Shown: positions 45,786-57,296 of the stretch, piece by piece
How the letters are laid out: each line of letters opens with the position of its first letter
Position numbering within the stretch: position 1 is the first letter of the stretch
Assembly (NCBI GenBank): GCA_032622095.1
Contig: CP136061.1
Span: 135,865,587-135,929,586, forward strand
Length of the DNA stretch: 64,000 bases
Direction: 5' to 3'
From: Siphonodentalium dalli
Lineage: Eukaryota > Mollusca > Scaphopoda > Gadilida > Siphonodentaliidae
The notes under the pieces: model-generated
Databases searched by the model: none
Told to the model about the DNA's origin: nothing
Seen by the model: only the letters and a program-made list of their open reading frames with translations
Position numbers and translations under genes: made by a program

Positions 45786-47924
45786 TACCATAACGTCTTT
45801 TGTGCTGCTGTTGTTAGTATCTCACATCCATCACGTCGTATAACATGCATGATTATGGATATCTTTATTGTCCACTATTAGTGAAGAGTTCTACAACATA
45901 TACACAGGTTCACAATCATTTATACAAGGTGTACACCACAACGAAGTAGTCAACAGATTAACATATTTTACACAAAACCGATGACAATTATAAGCATTTA
46001 GTTTTATATAGACACTCACACATACGAACACATATGTACATATAGTGCCACAGGAAGGCCGACGGAGATATTACGAGCGAGAAAGAGTGAGAGAGGGGTG
46101 CCATTGGCAGATATATCAACATGGACAGGTATATAGGCGCGCATACAACAATCCGTGTATGTATGCATACATGCAGATACACAGAGATAAAGACGACAGA
46201 CAAACATGCTGACACACAGTCAGACACGCATACACACGACACATGCGTTCAGACAGACAGAGAAGACAGGCACACAGAATGACAGACAGTAGATCAGTAG
46301 GATAGACACATATTGACGGCCATGCAAAACAATATAATGTGCAGATAACGACGCCTTGTCAGTCAGTAATGTAGCATGCGTAAGGCTAAGTCATTGTCTG
46401 ATGCTGGTGGTTATATGCTGGAATGAAGACCAATTGAATGGGAAGAGTCGACTTTCCATACATAAAAAAAATCACCTGGTTCACTGAGAGGGTACATGTT
46501 CACGTATGTTGGACATTTGGTCATGTTCAAAGGTCATATTTCTCGGTTATCGACAGGCGGACATCTCATTGGTGACTTGCACACATGACACCAAAGGGAG
46601 CGAGCAGTCTGAACAAGCGTGAATAATGACACTAAACGTAATGACATTCCTCATCTACGACAAGAGGAACTGACAGCATCATGGTAGTATTGAATCATGT
46701 GTGACCGTGCTACTTTATATACCAAAACAGTATATGCCTTTATTACATGCTACACATGTATACTAACTAAGTTATTAAACCTAACTCACTAATATACATT
46801 TTATAGCCGCATTGTAATCATTTCATTGCGCGTACTTGGTTCATTCCATTTCGCGCTATTCCGTTCTTTACACTTCCCGTCCCCAGCCGCATTACCTGTT
46901 CTGCATTTCGCTATTTCATATTCTTAACTTAGCCCAATCTCTTACCCGCTTAAGTCTACTCTGTCTATGTTAGCGCCCAATATTAGATCTAACTGTCTGA
47001 TACTAAGTTCTCTTAGCCAATCACCGGTAAGATTATTTGCCGCCTTTTGTCAGTTCATAATTATCGTTCGATGCGACAACATCGTTCCGTCGTGACACAC
47101 TCAGTGTAAGCGTACATTCTTCTATGCCTGAAGAATGTTACAGTTAATAAGTTTAAGAAGTAATACTACGTTATGACATCTGACCTATGCTTTCCAAAGG
47201 ATGGTATGTAATATTTGTTACGTTTTTACCCATTATTATATCTGTATTTTAATACTATTGTCTTCGTTTTGGATGTTTAGAACTACATCACATTTGCAAT
47301 ATATATTTGCGCAATAGTTTAGTGAAGTTGGAAATCGCACACTGCGTTCATAATCACCCTTTTATACTAGCATGTAGGTTTTATTTCTAACTGTTCGTCA
47401 CAGTTAGGATTGTGTCAAAATAGTTGTTTATATCGACAATAGGGAAGTTGGTTTATTGACACAATCACATTTCATATATTTATTAATATCCATACTGGAT
47501 ATTTATTCTGCAGCAACTACAACCTATGTATTTGTTCACCAGGGTCCTTTTTCTCGATTGATGATTGATGCTCGATGTGATGTTGTGGTGTTGCTGTCAA
47601 GCTGTATAGATGTGTTGTGATGTCATCCATGTGTGATGCTTGTTGGATGTGTTCCGTTTGGTATAGAATGAATATTCAATAAATGCATGATGAAGACTTT
47701 TAAAGGTAGGCGTAGTGTTTCTATAGACCCTGCCAGATGTTAAGACTCAGAGCCCATAAATGTTTGTGATAGCGACATGGTTCACTTAAGACCCACCCCT
47801 GTGCTCTACCACAATGTGTCTACTCATTACACTGAGTGCACGGTGTCTCCGAGCCTTGGTGTGTCACCTCTGGGGTTACTTGCATAACTAAGCTGTCCTT
47901 CACATGCGTCTTTAACCCTTTCGT
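45786..47924. other. no gene recognised
   Basis: Contains an ACAGACAG-type low-complexity stretch at about 46185-46290, whose minus-strand frames are Cys- and Val-rich by composition. No domain, RNA gene or element end was recognised. Confidence 0.35.
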
Positions 47925-48100
47925 GACAGGAGCTGCGCTGGCGCAACATTGAAGACACTATGCCAGTGCATTCTCTTATATATGCGAGTCTCTCATGGGG
48001 AGCCTCGCATATGTAAGAGAATGTACTGGCTTACAAGATCAAGGTAAATATTGTTAGGCCAATGCATTCTCTTATATATGCGAGGCGCCCTATGTGCGAC

Positions 48101-49071
48101 TAGGGCTGCACGGTAATGAAAAGAATATATCGAATACATTATATTTTAAGATATCGCGGTATGACTAAATACCGAATAAATCATCCAAGGCAGAATATCG
48201 GAGTATTTTCTCAACGTAGAGTTATCCTTCGTAGCTACGAACGAAAACTGTACGTTGCTATCGAATCGCCAAATAGGACATAGTTTCGTATTTTGAAAGA
48301 ATTAACAACACATATTAATATTTACTGTATAATTTTATTTAATTAACATTGACATCAACTACATAATTATATAACAACATCATACCACCAAGAATACATT
48401 TCACTTTTACATATTACTTTGGCTGGCTTAAGGCATAATCGTTTAGCCGCGGCAATGTGCCATGACTTGCTGAATAGTCTATCCGATGGTACACTTGTGG
48501 CACACACGCACAAATATTTCGTTGAGAAACTAGAATAAGAAAGTTTTATTGTTCATTTTCCACCACATCAATGTGTTTGAGTCTTCGGCAATCGTCGGAG
48601 TCGATGCATACTTGCCTATCTCACCCTGAATGCCTTCAGTGCGTTTAACCTTAGAATCACTAGAAGCGAACAGACTATAGCCAGTGTTTTCTTTCTCTTC
48701 GGCATTGGGACATCAGTATCGACACTGTTCCGGTCAGATGTTGCACAGCTGATGTTTGTTGTGTGACTCTTCTTCTTCCCTTAATCGTGTAGTAACTGCA
48801 ATATAATCGTCATCATTTAGGTACCTCTTTTCGCTAAATCAGCTGTTTGGTGTCGTCATCGTCATATTTGTCTGTCATGTATGATTTAATGCCACATTGA
48901 TTTCCAATAATAAATACGACAATTTTACTATTTCAAAATCTTTATTCGATACATTGAAATGGAAACCGACGTTCTCGATATATCGAATAATCCAAAAATC
49001 AATTCGGTTTCTATTGGTATTTAAAACGATATCGAATAAACGGTATATTATCGAAATATCGTGCAGCCCTA
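48101..49071 (-). mobile_element. deleted hAT element
   Basis: Starts TAGGGCTGCACGGTAATGAA and ends in the reverse complement of TAGGGCTGCACGATATTTCG, ends of a kind typical of hAT elements. It is flanked by an 8- to 10-bp duplication (TATGTGCGAC and TATGGGCGAC, one mismatch). Length 971 bp. The minus strand retains pieces of a hAT transposase C-terminus (separate entry) but no DDE core, so it is a non-autonomous derivative that still shows its ancestry. Confidence 0.85.
48400..48600 (-). pseudogene. hAT transposase C-terminal dimerisation domain (hATC) relic
   Basis: The minus strand reads EDSNTLMWWKMNNKTFLF, a stop, then after a one-base shift YLCVCATSVPSDRLFSKS, WHIAAAKRLCLKPAKVICKS. The order WW-x-x-N, A-T-S-V-P-S-(E/D)-R-x-F-S and A-K-R-x-x-L-x-P is the hATC dimerisation domain, which forms the transposase dimer. 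A stop and a frameshift separate the pieces and nothing upstream is readable. It lies inside the hAT element at 48101-49071, in agreement with its terminal repeats. Confidence 0.8.
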
Positions 49072-49165
49072 TATGGGCGACTCGTATATATAAGAGAATG
49101 CATTGGCACAGGGTTTTCGCAAAAAATCAGGAAGCTTCAGTCATTAAAGGGTTAGATTATTTTTC

Positions 49166-50412
49166 TGTACTCTCATAACAGTTTTAAGATTTCTGAATTG
49201 AGTATACTACCTCCGAACAAACGATGTTCATTCAAACATGGAAGCACTATCGAGTTCACATTAGCTCACGGCATCGGTATACTAATATGCAGAATATACA
49301 TGTCAACTAGGCTCCTGGTTATTGAGGTAATGCGTAATATATAATATAAGAGGGAAATTACTTATTTTGAGGTGTTTGTGAAATGTTTTGTTCTGTATCA
49401 ACAAAACGATGTTATTGAGATCAGATTGAGCTCATCTAGATACCACGGTCTGTCGCGGGGAATTGTTTGTAGGGCCATTTTAACTGTAAGCTCTTTTACT
49501 AGTCTATGTAGTATACATGTAGCTAAATGAAAGACACATGCATATCTGACAGGCACGGCTGTCCACACATGAACGGCTATTGAAAATAATGAATACGAAT
49601 TACTAGCTATGACACGGGCTATTAATGAGGTTTTTCATTCACCACACCAGAAATTAAAGACTCTAAATGCGGACCAAAAATCTAATAAACGGATTAAATA
49701 CACGCCCGATTCTGCGCAATACATTTAGTCTACATTCCAAACTGAGACATGTCTCATACTTCATCAGCAAAATTAGCTGTTATATTGCATTGTATTCCCG
49801 CCATAAAATCCTCAAGAGTGGCAGAGCTATTGTTCATACCTAAACATCGAAAGCAATTAACGCGGTCATAAAAGTTATTTACTGCAACAATGAGACATCC
49901 GCGAATACCCGATATGTCTTGTGTTGTGAGATACGGCCTGATCAGCCTTACTACAATTCCTAAAATAACTCGCATTGCGTGAAACCCCTGAAATGTGTTG
50001 TCCTGCCATATATCCCCATCGCCCATCGCCCTATTGTTACAGCCAGATCAGTGAAGCAGTAAACACCCATATGGCGTAATAAAATGAGCATACACGTGAT
50101 CGCACCAATTCAAAAACTTAAATTCAATGTATTTCTCTTATCATCAATTGAAGATATTACAGAGTGCAATGTATAGTTAAAATTCAAATTGTACAGTGTA
50201 TAATTGAGGGGCTATTCAATGCGTCATTGGACATGTGTTATTAGTGATTTTGAGCTTACATGGTGCTATCATAGAGCGGAGCTATAGCCATAAACTATTA
50301 TATTGGTGTTGGGGGTCCTTCTTTTAAAGTTTTTGGTACATGTGTAAACAACAAGTATATTATTTCGGTATATTCTTGAAGGGGGTTTATTTGTTTGTCC
50401 GAAAATGTAGCA
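49166..50412. other. no gene recognised
   Basis: No coding signal. The 90-codon minus-strand frame at 49754-50026 has no recognisable domain and no repeat partner. Confidence 0.35.
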
Positions 50413-50569
50413 TCAAGAGTTCCGGAATATATCGATGACCTTTTTTATAAAGATTGAGAGATTCTTGGTAATGTTTTTGTTGCGACTATTGAATAGTGCT
50501 GCTAGCTTGTTAGCTTTGTTCTCCGGTAATAGTTTGGTATCAGGTATTGTACGCAGGGATGTGGCTAGA

Positions 50570-50614
50570 GGGGGGGGGGGTGTGGGGGGGGGGACCCCCC
50601 CCCCCCCCCCCCCC
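50570..50614. repeat. poly-G tract directly followed by poly-C tract
   Basis: G runs (GAGGGGGGGGGG, then TGTGGGGGGGG) are followed without a gap of note by about 22 C residues. The two could pair into a long G:C hairpin or fold as quadruplex and i-motif. Such tracts are prone to sequencing and assembly error. Confidence 0.9.
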
Positions 50615-51544
50615 CAGCAGAGAGCTATATTTTCAATAGTTGGAAATTTCATACCTGCCACAACGAAATTTCACACCAACAATAGGTTGAAAATTTTCTT
50701 GTAGTTTGATTATATAAAACAATTTATTGGGGGAATTTATTGTTTTTCGACCAATATTTGCATATGTTCCTATTTTTTGTCAAATATTTTGACAGAAATG
50801 GTCATCAGTTGGAAATTTTCCAACCTTAGGGGGGTGACAGGTTGGAAATTTCCAACACTTGGAAAGCTTGTGTCCTGGTCTCTCCCCCGTGGCCAGTCAA
50901 ACACTTCTAGTTAATTTAAGAAAACAGAATTGTCATACAATTGGTCAACATTGTCATTGGAATTGTCATCAGTTGGAAAATTTCCAACCTAAGTGGGGGT
51001 GTAGGGTTTGAAATTTCGAACAGTAGGAAGGCTTGAGGCTAGTCTAGATGTTAGGATTTTGCGATTTTCTTGTTCAGATTTCAAAATTTTCGCACACCGG
51101 GCCGAACCATGGTCGGCCCGGTGTGTCACTGCCCCATTCACATGGCCAATACAAAACTGCTAATTAGTTTAGCAAAACAATATTTCACTACATTTGGTCA
51201 AACTTGTAGACATAAATGGTCATCAGTTGAAGAATTTTCCAACCTGAGGGGGAGTATGATGTTTGAAATTTCCAACACTAGGAAAGCTTCAGTTGAGGCC
51301 AGTCTTGATGCTAGGATTTTCGATTTTCTTGTATAGTTTTCAAAATTTTCTCACACCGGGCCGAACAACCATGGTCGGCCCGGTGTTTCCTGGTCTGTTG
51401 TCGGTAGCTGTGTGCATTTGTCTGGAATTAGATCACTAGTTGTTTTTTTGGGAGTAATTTTCAGGTTAAAATATCTTAATGTTCTCATACTGGGAAAATA
51501 GAAGCATGGTTTATGAATATATAGGAAATTAGGCCTGAGCATGA

Positions 51545-51805
51545 GGTACAAGGGGGGGGGGGTGCAAATGGAAATATGCAAAAAGTTGTGTTGGTACGAT
51601 TTCGACTCAAGGGGGGGGGGGGTGCAAATGGAATTATGCAAAAAGTTGTGTCGGTGTGATTCCGACTGAAGGGGGGGGGGTGCAAATGGAATTATGCAAA
51701 AAGTTGTGTCGGTGTGATTCCGACTCAAGGGGGGGGGGGGGGTGCAAATGGAATTATGCAAAAAGTTGTGTTGGTGTGATTGCGACTCAAGGGGGGAGGT
51801 GCAGT
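51545..51805 (+). repeat. G-rich minisatellite, about 60-bp unit
   Basis: Four to five units of a G run (7-13 G) followed by TGCAAATGGAATTATGCAAA, AAGTTGTGT(C/T)GGTGTGATT and CCGACTCAA. The unit length varies with the G run. It lies in the right half of the hAT-like element. Confidence 0.9.
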
Positions 51806-52130
51806 TGGAAATTCCCAAGGTGGACACCCCCCCCCCCCAGCGGAGACCCTCTAGCCACATCCCTGATTGTACGCGTATGTCTTTGAGTTCAATACATTTA
51901 AGAATGACATGATAGTTGTCGCCTATTTCTGAGTTGCAGAGGGTACACAATCTATCCGAATATGCGTCATTAGACCACGCGCCGTATTCTATTGGGGGTT
52001 TAATGCTTCCTCGGACGAAAGAGGGGGGTGCTTTGCACCGATATTGATCTATATATACTCGTTTTACTATGAACAAGAATGTCCCCCAATTTACCACTAA
52101 ATGTAATATATTGTCTTTTGATTTAAACAA

Positions 52131-53716
52131 ATTTTAATAGTATAATAAGACACATAGACTGTGGGGTTGGAGGACAAGTTCTTGAACTGGGCCCTTCTAT
52201 AATTATCTACACTTAACATTTAGGCCAAAAATGTTTGCGATATTCCAACTTGACGTCGAAACAATCCATTAAAATGTGCAGCTATGTCCCCAAACTGACA
52301 CTCAACGGTGTCCAGAACAATAAATATATATATCATATTTCACAAATTTTGATGCATGCATGCTGACGGAAGTAAATAGACATTTATGCTACTCACGTGC
52401 ATGTTACCCGTGACATCTTGTTGGCTACATTACGTTTTATATTTCGCTTTACATTACGATATTGTTGTTGTTTGATAATCAGGTCACACACTCACATACC
52501 ACTGGCCATGCGAAAGCGGTGTAATTGGGGTTATCACTAATAACCTGGGTAGTCATTTTCAGTGAACATCTCTTCGTGTAGGCATAATTTGATTGCACAA
52601 ATCAGTTCTCACCAGTTCTAATTACGCGTTTTAATACAGACCCAAAACGTCACTTTTGTAGTGGACATTGCCACTACAGAGGTATATCTAAAGCCGTTTT
52701 ATGTTGACGTATGTATTGCCCCTGTCTCGAGCAAAGACGAACAATTCTATGCCAATAAGTTAATGTAGAGTTACGTTTCTTTACTCGTTCACCGGGATTG
52801 CCACGAGCATGTCTCATGGGCGCATTATTTATCAATCTTCCGACGACTACTACAAATAACACGCAATCTCCATGGGTAAGAGTTTCTTCCTATATGGAAC
52901 AACTGACGGTTACGTTAAAACAATATCGATAATCGTCTTCATATCTTCTTGCAGGAAATTGCACATCTGATCATAGTCGTACAATTGTGATATCAGCGTT
53001 ATAACTTATATATCACCTATCCATGATCGAGTCAAGTGTGAACAGACAGTACACAATTTTGCCAATGATCGTGAACTACACGAACAAAATACAAACATGC
53101 ATGTATGGAAAGTAAAGTTCAAACATTGTAGGGTAGGGTATAACAGTGGCATTACTGGCTATCAATTGACTGTGTACTCTTTATCACACACCTTTTCTTA
53201 CATTGTGGCTTCTCCTTGCGGAAAATCGTGGATATGGAAATATCTAAACCTATTTTAGCAGCAGAGATGTACATTGTTTATACCTTAGAAAAATGGCGTA
53301 TTTGTATTTTTGGTTCGCTATACCTGGGACTAGTATATACTAGTGTATACTAGTGTATACTAGTCCCAGGCTATACCGACCTCACCTTCACCAAATGGGA
53401 ACACAAAACGTGGAAACGCTGTCTAATAGGAATGTGATGGGGTGGAGCAACAGGGGCTTGTCGTAAAAAAAACAAGAGAAACATAATAACTGTACACGAC
53501 ACGAGACTTTTTAACAAAATTGAGTGGACTATACGGCGACAAAACCCTGAATTATCTCGAAAGGCCACGAAATACTATGCTGTTCAGAATGACACCGGGA
53601 TAATATTTTGTCATGAACATATTTAATGAACTCGTGATTATAAGCCAATACAAATGATAGACCTTGTCTTCAAACTTTTCGTTTGTAATTACATAAGCTA
53701 TTTCTTAAAGTGATCT
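52131..53716. other. no gene; one short palindrome
   Basis: No coding region recognised. A 48-bp palindrome at 53323-53370 is listed separately. Confidence 0.35.
53323..53370. repeat. 48-bp near-perfect palindrome
   Basis: CCTGGGACTAGTATA at the left pairs with TATACTAGTCCCAGG at the right, and the centre is a short repeat of TACTAGTGTA. It would form a stable stem. No partner elsewhere in the window was seen. Confidence 0.85.
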
Positions 53717-54375
53717 GAAACACTCCGGTAGAATGATCACAATAGAAATGGAGAAAATCTCGCTAAAAGTAGTTATTTTCTTCTAAAAATCTATTCAAAT
53801 TGACAACACACGACGTCAATCTTATATATTAAAGGTACGGTTGGCCTTGGCGGTGGGTATCCTGTGAAAATATCTCGTGTTTGTTTATATTATGATGGTA
53901 AACATAAAGAGCGTTCTTTGTTGGTGAATTCCTGATATGGAACTAATAAAGAGCGTTTATGCCATTTGTGTGTGATTAGCCAGTAGCATTGTGCCGTCAT
54001 CTGTAACCCAATCAGGCTCTTGCTTAGGTAAAATATAGTAGGTATTTATGATAACATGCTGTTTACGCGATGGTCGTGGTATATATGAACGAAACTGTAT
54101 GCGTTTTAATGTTTTTCTGTTTACGGTGTTTGGAACAAATATGAATATTTTCGACAATTAAGGCCTCACGTGTCTTTAATTAAATGCAAAGAATTTCGAT
54201 GGCGACATCATTTGTGTTAGTGTATCGCCGACAGCTGCGTCCCGAATGGAGATGTAAATATTTACAATTAAGCGTAGTTCAGACGACGTTTTCTACGGAG
54301 TGGTATGGTCGATCACTTTGAAAATTTCGGCGATGTTAATAGGATGCTAGAACAAGCCCATAATATGTATTTAAT
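53717..54375 (+). repeat. 360-bp dispersed repeat, copy 3, interrupted by a MITE
   Basis: GAAACACTCCGGTAGAATGA through CACACGACGTCAA, then the TTAA MITE 53833-54175. After it come ATTAAATGCAAAG, TATCGCCGACAGCTGCGTCC, GTAAATATTTACA and GGCGATGTTAATAGGATGCT. The join restores the TTAATTAAATG phrase seen in copy 2, which shows the empty site. Confidence 0.8.
53833..54175. mobile_element. TTAA-flanked MITE, copy 2
   Basis: Flanked by TTAA at 53829-53832 and 54176-54179. Ends AGGTACGGTTGGCCTTGG and, reversed, AGACACGTGAGGCCTTAATT. It is the inverse of 25294-25787 and shorter (343 bp against 494), lacking part of the interior. Two AAAGAGCGTT motifs of opposite-end origin are present. No coding capacity. 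Confidence 0.85.
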
Positions 54376-56249
54376 ACTAAACACATGTATACTAAAATAT
54401 TTAGAAAAGCTGCCGACAATAAGTTATCCTTTTGACCACTTTGTCGTCAATTGTCATGTTTGCATTTCTCATACCTAGTTCACAATTTGAGAGTGAACGA
54501 AGACCACAATATATATTTATATCATGTAAATTGTCAAATTTGAACCTGAAATCGGCTCCGAATGTTGTTGTTACTATCATGTTGTTTGGCGAACGGTTGG
54601 TGCGTCATTTGATCGTTCACTTGGTAGCACATATTTCCCAAAGCAATCCCCGTTGAAGGAGGTTAAATTTACTGTTTGCGATATACACGTCGAAGACAGG
54701 CATATCAGAAGTTAAGAACGAAAGTAAATAAGTTTTGTATCCAGTCGATTTGCCATCAAGAACTCAAAGGAAAGGCATTAACAACCCTATTGTTTGATAT
54801 CACTTGTTGGCAGCGCATGAATCATCGTGTTCAGATACACATGAGCGAGTTTACAAATATACTATACTATATACTACTATATAATTGGACTTCGACAAGT
54901 AATATGATTTTGTAATAAACTCGGCCGATTTTGAACTAAAACAGATCCAAGTCCAACTGGGCTTCCATCAAATACGATATCGTTTGAGTGTCAGGATCGA
55001 AATAGGCAAACACGTGTGACTTGTCAAACAACGTTGTATTTCATCGAACGAGTTTCAACGATCATAATTCATTCAAATTTTGCATTTTTATAAGTCATTT
55101 CACTTGAGACATATTTTCTTTACATATTATATAAAATGAATTGGGATGCAACTAACGAAGCCCCCTCCTCCCTCTGTAATAACACACATGTGATCAAGAT
55201 GACGGTATAAACGTATTTACATGGTGATAAGTTTTGAGATGATATATAATTTGTAGAGCTATATAGCTTTCCAGATATTATCAGGTTGTTTCTCGGCTGA
55301 GATGAAATTTGTGTTTAAAGAATGTCAATAATTTATGAATGTATGTTACGAATGGCGATTGCTAATCTATTATTGGTATTTGTATGTTGGAGGTAAACTA
55401 TAACGATACACATGTACTAAGATTTTATCAGAATGATATGTTTGTATGGGATGTCGGTCAATATGTGAGGTAACTGCAACGTAACAAGTGGATATGAAAA
55501 TAAAATAAATATCATTTAGGGATCGAAATGCTTAGCGATTCCACAAATGAGTTCTACAATAAATAAACCGGTTAGTAAGAAATAAGATAGGCGTCTTCAG
55601 ATCGGTTTCCACAGGAAAATGTTGGGCTGTCGGCATATAGTTGTTGGACATATGAGACACGTATGCAACAATGAAAATGCTGTATTTTACTAAAATCCAG
55701 CTTAAACTGTCGAGGGGGCTGGACGTGGGATCATCATCGTCCTCTTTATTGTCTAACAACTAAATGCCATTTTAGACAAATAATAACATATATATATATA
55801 TACAATTCATATATACAGGCACGTGTGCATCATCATGCATCATACATGTTATTAATTTTCATATGCAATTTAGATCTTTCTATACGATGCATTCAGTTTA
55901 AAAATTTAGTTTATTTTGATATAATTACATGTATATAGTATATCTGTCATGCATGTGTATATAATTAATTTATAGCAGGACATTTTGGTGGGCTGGTCAA
56001 GCACTGGGTGAGAAAGTTGGTTTTAAATTAGAAAATTGATCAGCGTCGGTCATTAATTTGGTATGTTTATTCCATTCTATCGCTTGGATAATTACTGTTT
56101 GGAGTGTTCAATATTGATGTATAGCGTGAATACAATTTAATGTATACGTCTCCCAATTATAATCTGCAACTTCTATGATATGGGGGAAGTATAGTGGAGA
56201 TATATAGAGTGCCTGCAATATATGTAGTTCATTTTAGTTTTTTTATTGA
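54376..56249. other. no gene recognised
   Basis: AT-rich. A short (TA)n run lies at about 55786-55801. Minor open frames at 54432-54656 and 55532-55759 show no domain. Confidence 0.35.
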
Positions 56250-56470
56250 GTGACGGTCATCCAACTTCCCGCAATACAGTGTTGTCAGAAGCATAACGGG
56301 TGACACCGCTGATTATCCACCCATCGCCGATATGAAGCCGGTCAAGCTTCTCTAACATGTACTTCAAAGCATTACATGTCCCAAACGGCATCTGAATAAT
56401 AAAATTAGGTAAAAATATATGTTTTGTAAATAATTTCAAATGGTTTTCTGTCGTGTTGATACGTAAATCC
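56250..56470 (-). pseudogene. short LINE family A ORF2 fragment
   Basis: The minus strand reads RKPFEIIYKTYIF, then after a frame change YYSDAVWDM and LEKLDRLHIGDGWIISGVTR followed by a GWPSL-like end. It matches the thumb region of family A ORF2 (SLENIYKTYILPLYDYSDVV, LDRLHIDAARMVSGLTRS). Nothing of the RT core or zinc tail is attached, so this is an isolated 0.2-kb remnant with several frame breaks. Confidence 0.7.
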
Positions 56471-56724
56471 GTCGGAGTCGAGATAGGCGCGAGGCAATTC
56501 TAATGACGGGCCGTTCCATTTGAGATTTTTGATTGGAGTTCCTGACCTAAATAATAAAATTGAATTTCCCACGAAACTGAGGTTTGGTTTCTCTGTTGAG
56601 GGTCGTCTAATGAGAAGGACATGCCATGCCAACTGGTTTAGTTGGATTAAAAGCTGACCAGCGAGTTTCGGGATTACACCTGTGAAAATGCGGCTATTCA
56701 GATGGCGATAATTGGGGTAGGGTT

Positions 56725-56872
56725 CTCTATTCCGAAGGTTCATTAATCCGAAGGTTAACGAACCTTCGGATAGCGAACCTTCGGAATAGCGAACATTCGG
56801 AATAGCGAACTTTCGGAAAAGAGAACCCTCTGAATAGCGAACCTTCTGAATAGCGAATCTTCGGAATAGAGA
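56725..56872. repeat. CTTCGGAATAGCGAAC minisatellite with inverted start
   Basis: About seven units of a 16- to 18-bp motif (GAACCTTCGGAATAGC with variants ACATTCGG, CTTTCGG, CTTCTG). The first two units at the left are inverted (CCGAAGGTTCATTAATCCGA), so GGTTAACGAACC forms a palindrome at the switch. Confidence 0.85.
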
Positions 56873-57277
56873 CATGTCCCCGATAATTGAGCTCAATCAG
56901 AACAGCATTATTCGTGCTTGTTCGGGTGCATTTCGTCGGGTAAACAACATACTGAACCTAAAGTCCACATTGGCAATTCATAGCATTATCAAATTTCCAA
57001 CTGTTGAAATTTATTACTGTAGTCGGGACGGGGTGGAACACCCAACCACCTGTCGCCACATTGTTGCCATCGTGTATACAGACCTTCTATATAATGTAAT
57101 GAGGAAGTGCGTGGTCACGTTAGTTGGAAATAGGTATTCGCCTATGTTATAGTTTAATTTATAGTACATCCATATACGAGAATCCAATAACACCCACACA
57201 CATTAAGACCCCACATAAAGTGTTCTAGAGTTGTGGATTTGGATTGGTTCGTGGGCTGTGGTGAAAATAATGTTACC
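56873..57277. other. no gene recognised
   Basis: No coding signal or repeat partner seen between the minisatellite and the family A LINE. Confidence 0.35.
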
Positions 57278-57296
57278 GAACATACAGGGGTTTGAT
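57278..57296. repeat. target-site duplication of the family A LINE, 3' side
   Basis: GAACATACAGGGGTTTGAT, matched by GAACATAACACAGGGGTTTG then AT at 60604-60625. The two differ by a 3-base indel. Confidence 0.8.

Larger units (their letters stand above)
47925..49165. mobile_element. AAGAGAATGCATT foldback MITE interrupted by a hAT element
   Basis: The left end TTAACCCTTTCGTGACAGGA and the reversed right end TAACCCTTTAATGACTGAAG with CTTCCTGATTTTTTGCG are inverted copies. Between them alternate forward and reverse forms of CTCGCATATATAAGAGAATG. The element is split at 48101-49071 by a hAT element flanked by TATGTGCGAC and TATGGGCGAC. With that removed, the two halves join into a foldback of about 260 bp similar to 37618-37815. 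Confidence 0.75.
50554..51865. mobile_element. non-autonomous hAT-like element
   Basis: Starts CAGGGATGTGGCTAGAGGG and ends with its reverse complement. It is flanked by a perfect 8-bp duplication ATTGTACG at 50546-50553 and 51866-51873, as expected for hAT transposition. The 1312-bp interior has no transposase. It holds a G-run followed by a C-run near the left end, two segments with the phrase CATCAGTTG(G/A)A(A/G)(A/G)A(T/A)TTTCC, two copies of a GGGCCGAC-type hairpin, and a G-rich minisatellite. Similar TTGGAAATTTC and ACACCAACAA text occurs at 60626-60990. Confidence 0.85.
50413..52130 (-). pseudogene. LINE ORF2 C-terminal relic split by a hAT element
   Basis: The minus-strand frame from 52130 reads APPSFVRGSIKPPIEYGAWS, then DRLCTLCNSEIGDNYHVILK with Cys, the C-x2-C...H-x4-C zinc motif of LINE ORF2 C-termini, and ELKDIRVQ. 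At 51866 it meets the hAT element 50554-51865. On the other side the frame continues IPDTKLLPENKANKLAALFN and IFIKKVIDIFRNS, fitting the helical end of such proteins. The long Pro-rich stretch seen if one reads straight on (CTPPPPLSRNHT units) is the element's G-rich minisatellite in reverse, not part of the LINE. RT motifs upstream are not recognisable. Confidence 0.65.

Noticed and set aside
45988-46242. Cys/Val-rich minus-strand frames as a small secreted peptide
   Set aside because: They arise from ACAGACAG and ACACAT low-complexity DNA; both overlapping frames look alike in composition.
51351-52130. A 259-codon proline-rich gene on the minus strand
   Set aside because: It is a LINE tail fused by chance to the reverse complement of the G-rich minisatellite across a hAT border.
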